From assembly GCA_021234155.1 (NCBI GenBank), contig JAJEKV010000176.1, positions 62,001 to 126,000 on the forward strand: a stretch of DNA of 64,000 nucleotides, read 5' to 3'. Below, piece after piece: positions 57,596 to 64,000 of this stretch; the stretch's first letter is position 1, and every line of letters starts with the position of its first letter. The notes below the pieces were generated by a model that did no database searches, had not been told where the DNA came from, and saw only the letters and a list, made by a program, of their open reading frames with translations. The stretch comes from Isoetes taiwanensis. Lineage: Eukaryota > Streptophyta > Lycopodiopsida > Isoetales > Isoetaceae. A program made the position numbers and the translations under genes.

Positions 57596-58016
57596 CACGC
57601 TGAGTTGTTTGTTCTGCGTCTTTCACGATCGAGTGGACCCATTGGGCTGGCTGGGACGGGATTTTTAACTGAAATATTTTATAGGCCAATTAAGCCTGCA
57701 GAAGAGGTTCATCAAAGTTTATTCCATGTGCGTCCCTTGTTAGATTTCTCGAAACGTGATCTATACAGGGTAACTAATACACCTGACATCAACGTAGTCT
57801 TGGTGGGTAAGTTTACTTTTCAGATTATAACTTTTATTGCTTGGTTACATCGCACTAGGTTTGTGAACAAGCAGAAAAAGCTTGGGTTGAAGACCCAAGA
57901 AACCAAAATTTGCTTTTTGTGCGTAATCGTATTTGGAATGTGCTATTCGAAACATACTCAAGTATGCAGCTTTCCACTTCATTGCCTGAAAACACAATTT
58001 ATGTGATTGCATGTCC
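57596..58016 (+). pseudogene. Captured TilS/RASPBERRY3-like gene fragment
   Basis: The first exon piece gives AELFVLRLSRSSGPIGLAGT, FLTEIF and VRPLLDFSKRDLYR. After an 89-nt GT..AG intron (57770-57858), the next piece reads VCEQAEKAWVEDPRNQNLLF and VRNRIWNVLFET. The order matches tRNA(Ile)-lysidine synthetase (TilS): (DDQ)AELFVLRLSR, RPLLDFSK, WVEDPTN, VRNRIR. The plant homologue is RASPBERRY3, an organellar protein that modifies the CAU anticodon. The ATP-binding SGGPDS N-terminus and the C-terminus are absent, so it is a fragment. The retained intron implies DNA-level capture. It lies ~650 bp before a Helitron 3' end. Confidence 0.82.
57770..57858 (+). other. Intron in the TilS-like fragment
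   Basis: Donor TACAGG|GTAACTAA and acceptor CGCACTAG|GTTTGTG, 89 nt, phase 0. The join gives SKRDLYR-VCEQAEKAWVED. Confidence 0.8.
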
Positions 58017-58633
58017 TCTTTGCTGACAAGCACACTTTTAGGAATTTTAAGAATACACATAGTCTGCATGAACATGTCTGGCCTGTATAGAAGAATGTAG
58101 ATAGAAGAACGTAGAAAGAACGACAACACTTCTATAGAACAAGAAGGGCCTTTAACGCACTTAGCCCTAACTGTTTCAAACATATCTTCAATTTGTGGGG
58201 CTATCTATTATGGCCATCACAACTGTGAGAGGTATGTGGCATTTTTTTAAACAATGGAGGTTTACTTTATAGTGTGTATGTGATAAAGGTTATTCAGAAC
58301 TTGTAGGACGATCTTGATAGACAGCCTCTATTGCCAAATGTTGACAACATTTAACATGACCCTTTAACACAAACCAATATCTCAGCACTGGCATATTTCA
58401 TTTTGTATGTGCAAGGGTGCACAAAACTTAAATATGAACAATATTATCTCAATGTCAACCTATCATAATCTCATTAATATAATTATCTCGACATAATTCT
58501 TAACAATATAATTATCTCAAAAGTAAGTATCACAATGCAGTTTATCGTAATCATTGTGTTGAGGAAGTCATTTTGAAAACAATATCACAATTTCTCTTGC
58601 AAACACTATCCTACTTTTGTTGCCTAACGATAA
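58017..58633. other. No recognisable gene; Helitron D 3' region
   Basis: AT-rich; overlapping minus frame (57845-58183) is a shadow of the TilS-like fragment. Nothing else recognised before the terminal hairpin. Confidence 0.45.
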
Positions 58634-58661
58634 GCCCAGCAACGCTGGGCACTTTTTCTAG
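58634..58661 (+). other. Helitron D 3' terminus
   Basis: Perfect 7-bp stem, 3-nt loop, 7-nt spacer, CTAG, then T at 58662. Same family as the end at 26146. Confidence 0.9.
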
Positions 58662-58855
58662 TATTCTAGATTATCGGATCGAAATTGTACTTGATTTGCC
58701 TGGAATTTACAGGATCCATATCAAATCTTACATATTGCTGATCATGCAGTTGAATTGTAGAGGACCCAGACTAAAGTTTTAGATGACCCACATGAAATTA
58801 GGTTTGACGTATATGTGATTTTGGGTCTAGCGAAGCTCAAATGAATAAATACTGC

Positions 58856-60492
58856 TGTGACGCTCCCTGCTAAACATACGACACCCGGCCGTATACTCGG
58901 CAGGAAATCCCCCATCCGGTCCTTCAACTGCACGGGCCCTCCGTCTATTCCGCACTCTGAGATGATCGTAGTGCAGGAAGGGGACACGAAGGTGTCTTGC
59001 GTGCCCTTCCCCTATGGGCTCCTATCACAGCGGAAGCACAAAACATCGTCAGAACTAGCAATGCAATACAACATACTACCTCGAAGGGTAGCTCATCCAC
59101 ATATCCATAGGTGCAAAGAACATAATCATATGCCATAAAACATGAGAGCTCATACCCGTGGTTCCGACACATAAGGAAGTCGACTGACCGGATAGGCCTC
59201 AAGATAGAGCAGACCGAGTCATAACAATGGAGAGGGCTGGCATAAGACAATGGCTAGGGTTGACCACTCCATCCGCCCCTCCTGTGCATACTTTGCAGAT
59301 GGGCTAGATCGGGGCTCGGCATGACTCTAACCTTCCTGGATCGCAATCCCATGGCATCACCCATCGGGACTACTCCAGGTTGCATCTCCCTGGTCCTCGA
59401 GGTAGGAAGGGTTGCATCTCCCCTTCCCGGGGTCTAGAGGCTCCACGGGTGGCTAGAGAATCGTGGCGACACACGCGATTAGCACCCGAGCCCCCCCAAA
59501 ACAAGAGCCAAGTGACACTTGCAACTCTTGAGAGGCGTGGGGCAACACCATTGCCCGGGAGGTGTCGGACCCATGCTCGGCCCACAGTGGCCAGACCATA
59601 AGCCTAGCTCACTATGGGATCCCCCGTAGCCCCCACTCGGCAGGGATCCTCCCTCCATCTTGCCTCTAGCCCCGTTGTGTAGTGCTGAGTCACATTATAG
59701 CTTCCATAGCCCGGTATAATAGGAACTAAGGGATCTACACTAGGAGCATACTACATATGGCCCTGGGTCTCTACCCCCCTTCCCAATACAAGAGGAGCAA
59801 CATGATCAACCAACATCACATACATCATATCATGATAATATCATGAGAACATCTTAACCTAATCATACATATCTAACTTACAGTTAGGGTTCCTTGATTA
59901 GGGTTCAAGATGTTCAACAAGGGTTCTAGGATGGCTCTACTCTAGACACGAAATACTAACCCATCTGGAGTGCTAACTTCCAGATGAACTAACATGAACT
60001 CCACTAAACCTACCTGCTCCAGAAGCGCTTCCTCCCGTTCCTGGCGTCTCCATGCTCTTTGACGTTGGGTCGAAGGCTTGCTCCCTCTACGATCATGCAA
60101 GCCCCTCTACGATCATGCACACCCTCCGGGGGCTGCTGCTCCAGGCTAGGCTATGACGAACGATGCACGAAATGGGGTTTCGGGCACGTAGATGAGAGTT
60201 CAGGTGCTAGGGTCAGAAAAAAGGGTCTAGGGTTAGGGTTTGAGCCAATATAGGTGTGGGTCCACATGGGATGCCACGTGGCACCAATAGGATGAGGCCG
60301 TGTGGCGATTGCCCAATAGGATAAGGCCATGTGGAAATGGGCCTTATCCTAAGGTTATCTAAGTTAATCAATTAACTTAGATGTGCACCCCTTGCCACTT
60401 TCTAAGGCATACAAGGCTACATAGGTAGACTTGTATGGTGATGGGTCCAGGAATATACGTATTTATAGCGTATATTCCCCTGGAACGTCACA
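58856..60492 (-). repeat. 3' LTR of the Ty3/gypsy element (1,637 bp)
   Basis: Left edge TGTGACGCTCC, right edge GGAACGTCACA, preceded (minus strand) by the polypurine tract AAGGGGGGGAGAA. On the minus strand the LTR starts TGTGACGTTCC, has TATAAATACG ~20-30 bp in, and ends ...CACA. It contains the palindromes at 60318-60382. It is related to the Helitron-split LTR at 24691-30437. Confidence 0.85.
60318..60382. repeat. Two perfect inverted repeats in the LTR
   Basis: AGGATAAGGCC (60318-60328) with GGCCTTATCCT (60340-60350), and ATCTAAGTTAAT (60357-60368) with ATTAACTTAGAT (60371-60382). They sit in U3, ~110-175 bp from the LTR edge. Confidence 0.88.
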
Positions 60493-60505
60493 TTCTCCCC
60501 CCCTT
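60493..60505 (-). other. Polypurine tract
   Basis: Minus-strand AAGGGGGGGAGAA directly abuts the LTR start TGTGACG. This is the usual plus-strand priming site of LTR elements. Confidence 0.85.
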
Positions 60506-61331
60506 AGGACAATGTTGTCCTCAGCATTGCGCTAAGGTGACGAGCTTACCCTATGCCTGCACAACAACACATGAACATACAGTTTAATTCAATTTAAACG
60601 ATCAACTTCCTATTAAAGAGTTAAATGTCAAAATTTAGGCTATATTTGTACTTATACAAAATTATATAGCCTTAACAAGGTTACTTCTTATAATAATTCA
60701 AAACATTACTATAAGAGTTATTAGGGTTCATAATCTAAATTATGGTTCCCCCATCTTCTCGTAATGCGCCCCACCTCGATGCTCACTTCTCACTTGCCTG
60801 CACAAGGAGCACATTACGTTAGTTTGATTAATAAGTTTGTGGTTTTAGGGGACCACCCCCCTTACCAATACCTTGCACTCGATCATGGCCCTTTCGGATC
60901 TGAGCTTAAGGACCATTTAAGATGATCCCATCATCGCCCATGATCAAGTGCTACCTTGTACTCGGTTACCCGGTGCCGAGTACCCCTAGTGCATCATGCC
61001 CCAAGGGTTTTAAGCTAGGGAACGTCTCACGATCCCATCATCGCGCATGATCACTTTGACCTTCACCATGACCCCCCTATGGCCAGGTGTGCGAACCCCG
61101 CATCGTGGGATAGGGAGCATCCGACCGATGTCCCATCATCGCGCACCATGCCTTACCTCTCTCTCTCGCATGACCCTATTGGTCATGCGCACCTCTTGGT
61201 GCATGTTGGCCTAGAGAATGCCTTAAAGGCGTATCCCATCATCGCCCACACGTTCCAAGATTCTGGGACATGTGCTCTACTAACTAGAAGACATGAGCCA
61301 GAACTTAAGGCTAACTAGAAAACATACTAAG
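60506..61331 (-). other. Non-coding 3' region of the gypsy element
   Basis: Between the chromodomain stop and the polypurine tract. CCCATCATCGC followed by (G/C)CA occurs four times (about 60926, 61031, 61132, 61229), each time with variations of CATGATCA or CACC. No open frame of note. Confidence 0.7.
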
Positions 61332-62001
61332 CTAACCTCCTGGCAAGTCGAGGTCGACCAAGTCGGAGACGACTCGCCCATCAAACTCCTTCATAAACTC
61401 TGGGTATTGCTTCTCCAAATCTTGCTTCAATACCCATGTCGCGTCTTCCACGGGCAAGTGCTTCCATCTGACCAAATACTGGAGGAACTGAGACCTCCTA
61501 GTCTTCTTGAATGACTTATCAAGAAGTAACTCAGGCACAATTTCAACTTGCTCCTCCGTCATTTCCAACAAAGTTGGAGTATCCAAGACCTCATCAGGGT
61601 TAGGATTGTGCCTTTTCAATAAACTTACGTGGAAAACCTTGTGAACCTTGAGATGGGCCGGAAGATCTAGCTTGTAGGCTTGGGAGCCCACTCTCCAAAA
61701 TCTTGAACGGACCAGCCCACCTAGGGGCAAGCTTCTTGCAACTCCCAATCTGAAGCTTAGCTTGCTTAACCTTGATCTTCAACCACACGCTATCACCTAC
61801 CTTGAACTCTCTTACGGTCCTGTGCCTGTCGGCTACACTCTTCTGCTGACTTCTCGCTGCTAGGAGGTACCCCCTTACTTCTTCCACCAGCTGCTGCATA
61901 TCTCCTAGCATCTGCTGGGATACTTCAACCTTTGACACAGGGTTGTGCCAAGTGTCCGGGGTTAGGCACTGGTACCCGTAATTTACCATGAAAGGAGACA
62001 T
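61332..62001 (-). pseudogene. Gypsy integrase C-terminus and chromodomain
   Basis: The frame 62001-61600 gives MSPFMVNYGYQ, DRHRTVREFKVGDSVWLKI and LAPRWAGPFKILE. A frameshift near 61690 leads to LPAHLKVHKVFHVSLLKRH, then the chromodomain: PELLLDKSFKKTRRSQFLQY, LVRWKHLPVEDATWVL, EKQYPEF. Chromodomains of chromoviruses bind modified histones and guide insertion into heterochromatin. The stop is at 61332. Confidence 0.92.
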
Positions 62002-62013
62002 CTGAGATGACTC

Positions 62014-62700
62014 CTACTTGGCACTATTGTAGACGAATTCTACCAAGTGGATGTACTCATCCCACTTGGACTGCTGATTCCACACGAAGCTTCTAAGCAT
62101 GTCTTCAAGGATTCGATTCGTGCACTCCGTCTGACCAGCTGTCTGCGGATGATAAGCTGTGCTCATGGAGAGCTTCGTCTGAATGGTGCTAAAGAGGTCT
62201 TGCCAAAAAGCACTCATAAATTTGGAATCCCTATCTGAAATTATCTCCCGAGGCATGCCATGGAGCCTAAAAATCTCCTTTACAAATAACTTGGTAGTAT
62301 CTAATGCTGTGTCCGTAGTTCTACAAGGCACAAAATGTGCCATCTTAGATAATTTGTCTACGACAACCATTAATGCATCCTTGCCTCGAAGAGTTCTAGG
62401 AAGTCCTGTAATCAAATCCATGCTTATGACCTCCCACTTAGCATTTGGCACCCCCAATGGCTCTAAGGCACCTGGAATTCGAAGCTGCTCCGCTTTGGTC
62501 TGCTGGCACAACTGGCATTCTCGAATATACCTGGCTATCTGCTTCTTCATTCCCGGCCAGAAATAGCTACTCTGAATCTTGAAGTAGGTCTTCATGAACC
62601 CTGCATGCCCTGCTATTGGGCTGTTGTGTATGTCATGAAGAATTAACTTCCTTATACCTGACGATTCGGGCACACACAACTTGTCCTTGGTACAACAAGT
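62014..62700 (-). pseudogene. Gypsy integrase core
   Basis: An HHCC zinc finger (HDIHNSPIAGHAGFMKTYF ... CQLCQQTK) is followed by the DDE core: SMDLITGLP (D), SDRDSKF (D), HPQTAGQTECTNR (E). It inserts element DNA into the genome. A TAG at about 62014, after VEFVYNSAK, interrupts it where HTSTGMSPF is usual. Confidence 0.93.
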
Positions 62701-63292
62701 TGCCTTCCTTCTTATAATGCTTGAAGGCTTCCCGCTCCTGATCTGTTCTAGCCTCCCTTGAGAGGCTTGCCCATACCTCCTTGAAATCACCATCAAATGG
62801 TAATGTCTCCTCAATCTTCTTGCCATACCCACTCGAAAGAGTTGATATAGTATTACAATGTATTCTCGTACCAAGGGGTTTCCTAGAGAGAGCGTCAGCC
62901 ACCACATTCAACTTACCCAGCTTATAAGCAATCTCAAAATCATACTCCTCAAGGAATTCCATCCACCTCCTTTGTCTTAGATTAAGGAGTGGTTGGGTAA
63001 AGATGTATTGGAGGCTCTGGTGATCAGTATCTAACTGAAATTTCCTCCCGAGCAAATAGTGCCTCCAAATACGAAGAGCTCTCACAATAGCTAGAAGTTC
63101 CTGATCATGGGTTGGATAGCGCTGCTCGGCGTCGTTCAACTTCTTAGAATCATAGGCTACCACTCTTCCTTCTTGCATAAGGACTCCACCTGTTGCTATC
63201 TTACTTGGATCTGTTGCTACTATCTTGTCCTTCCAGCACTGGAGCTGTTGTTAAGGCTTCCTTAAGCTTTTCAAATGAAGCTTGAACATTTT
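62690..63292 (-). pseudogene. Gypsy RNase H
   Basis: After a frameshift and stop around 63190-63230 the frame reads MQEGRVVAYDSKKLNDAEQR, ELLAIVRALRIWRHYLLG, TDHQSLQYIF and RRWMEFLEEYDFEIAY. This is the Ty3-type RNase H that degrades RNA in hybrids. The start Asp region survives only in another frame (KIVATDPSKIATGG). The frame slips again at ~62690 into the integrase frame. Confidence 0.9.
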
Positions 63293-63997
63293 CTAGCAAT
63301 GTGTTCTCCAATCTTTCACCTTAACACTCTTAGTGAGATCCGTCAAAGGGGATGCCCACTTAGCGAAGTCCTTCACGAACTTCCTGTAGTATCCCGCCAG
63401 ACCTAGAAAACTCCTTACTTCTGCCACATTCTTGGGAGCTGGCCAATCAACTACTGCTTCAATCTTAGATGGATCAGTAGAAATCCCTTCAGCTGTTACC
63501 ACATGTCCCAAGTATTCCACTCGACCTGTTGCAAAGTGGCACTTGGAGAGCTTCCCATACAACCGATGACGTCTCAATTTCTCCAATACTTTCCTCAATT
63601 GCTGGCAATGATCTTCAAGGCACTTGCTGTAGACTAGAATGTCGTCGAAGAAAACAATGACAAACTCATCCAAGAACTCTCTGAAGATGTCGTTCATGAG
63701 GCGCATGCATTACTGTAAACTCAAATTGACCATACCGCGTTCTAAAGGCGGTCTTATGGATATCCTCTTCTTTTATTCTTATCTGGTGGTACCCTGACCT
63801 TAAGTCAATCTTAGAGAATACCTTTGCTCCTTGGAGCTGGTCAGTTAAATCATCTGCCCTTGGCAAGGCATACTTATTCTTTATCGTCTGCTTGTTGAGC
63901 TGGCGATAGTCTATGCACATTCTTAGACTGCCATCTTTCTTCTTCACGAAGAGTATAGGTGCTCCAAAAGGAGACACACTTGCTCTAATAAAACCAA
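63293..63997 (-). pseudogene. Gypsy reverse transcriptase (deleted motif)
   Basis: [20 protein letters not shown] and [23 protein letters not shown] (motif A Asp), FEFTVM; then the expected FGLTNAPATF block is missing and the frame shifts at about 63700. It resumes with [20 protein letters not shown] and DDILVYSK (catalytic Asp pair), then the thumb [13 protein letters not shown] and [12 protein letters not shown]. Loss of ~32 nt at the template-grip motif inactivates it. Confidence 0.93.
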
Positions 63998-64000
63998 GCT

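Larger units (their letters stand above)
52316..58661 (+). mobile_element. Helitron D (3' end firm, 5' end tentative)
   Basis: The 3' end is certain in form: GCCCAGC-AAC-GCTGGGC (58634-58650), ACTTTTT, CTAG (58658-58661), T. It matches Helitron C's end base for base. A possible 5' end is A|TCTAGCTATATATAAGATTA at 52316, right after LINE copy 4, but this is only a resemblance. The cargo includes the TilS-like fragment at 57596-58016 in the element's own direction. No helicase was found, so the element is non-autonomous. Confidence 0.5.
61332..64000 (-). mobile_element. Ty3/gypsy chromovirus pol region (runs off right edge)
   Basis: Minus-strand order RT, RNase H, integrase, chromodomain, then polypurine tract and 3' LTR. 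This order is diagnostic of Ty3/gypsy, and the C-terminal chromodomain marks a chromovirus. Protease, gag and the 5' LTR lie beyond 64000. Several frameshifts, a stop and a deletion show the copy is dead, although each domain is still easy to read. Confidence 0.95.

Noticed and set aside
58945-59601. Open frames of 70-101 codons inside the gypsy 3' LTR
   Set aside because: LTRs do not normally encode protein; frames overlap on both strands and are not conserved in the related LTR at 24.7-26.1 kb.
62047-62566. Plus-strand frames of 63 and 127 codons
   Set aside because: Antisense shadows of the integrase.
1-64000. CRISPR array or bacterial operon
   Set aside because: No regularly spaced identical repeats with unique spacers; spliced gene fragments and plant retroelements show nuclear plant DNA.

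Overview
This is nuclear DNA from a land plant with a repeat-rich, probably large genome. The evidence is spliced gene fragments with GT..AG introns, a chromodomain Ty3/gypsy element, several LINE families, Helitrons with plant-type ends, a tRNA-derived SINE and a TRIM. A fern or another large-genome plant would fit, but nothing here fixes the lineage. There are no bacterial operons, rRNA genes, intact tRNA genes or CRISPR arrays. Functions below are read from motifs; no database search was run.

Layout. 1-2.3 kb: weak coding potential only. 2.3-10.9 kb: two minus-strand Helitron remnants, each with the end of a Pif1-like helicase, apparently abutting at 3811/3812. 11.85-12.62 kb: a tandem TRIM (LTR-internal-LTR-internal-LTR) with primer site, polypurine tracts and a near-perfect 5-bp target duplication. 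16.27-18.62 kb and 35.38-37.72 kb: a direct segmental duplication about 19.1 kb apart, carrying a three-exon gene of unknown function (acidic Pro/Asp/Ser N-terminus, Cys-rich centre). Copy 2 keeps the 5' exon and putative promoter but has reading-frame lesions; copy 1 is 5'-truncated but in frame where it survives. 19.5-24.7 kb: decayed retrotransposon-like DNA with a SINE and a GC-rich module seen twice. 24.69-30.44 kb: a gypsy-type LTR split by a 4,180-bp Helitron (26146-30325) whose two ends are both visible and which carries a spliced piece of a cytochrome b561/DOMON gene. 30.4-35.4 kb: direct and inverted repeats and one small broken reading frame. 39.4-39.85 kb: a small RING-H2 gene.

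41.0-52.3 kb: a 780-bp pyrimidine tract, then four LINE copies. The first (41992-44685) has a 707-codon open RT/zinc-finger frame, a poly(A) tail and an 11-bp target duplication; the other three are broken. 52.3-58.7 kb: probably a plus-strand Helitron ending at 58661, carrying a spliced piece of a TilS/RASPBERRY3-like tRNA(Ile)-lysidine synthetase gene; a foldback repeat of about 570 bp lies in the same stretch. 58.9-64.0 kb: a minus-strand chromovirus (3' LTR, polypurine tract, chromodomain, integrase, RNase H, RT), disabled by frameshifts and running off the right edge.

The genes do not form a pathway. The main story is mobile DNA: nesting, gene capture by Helitrons, and a recent duplication of an unrecognised gene.
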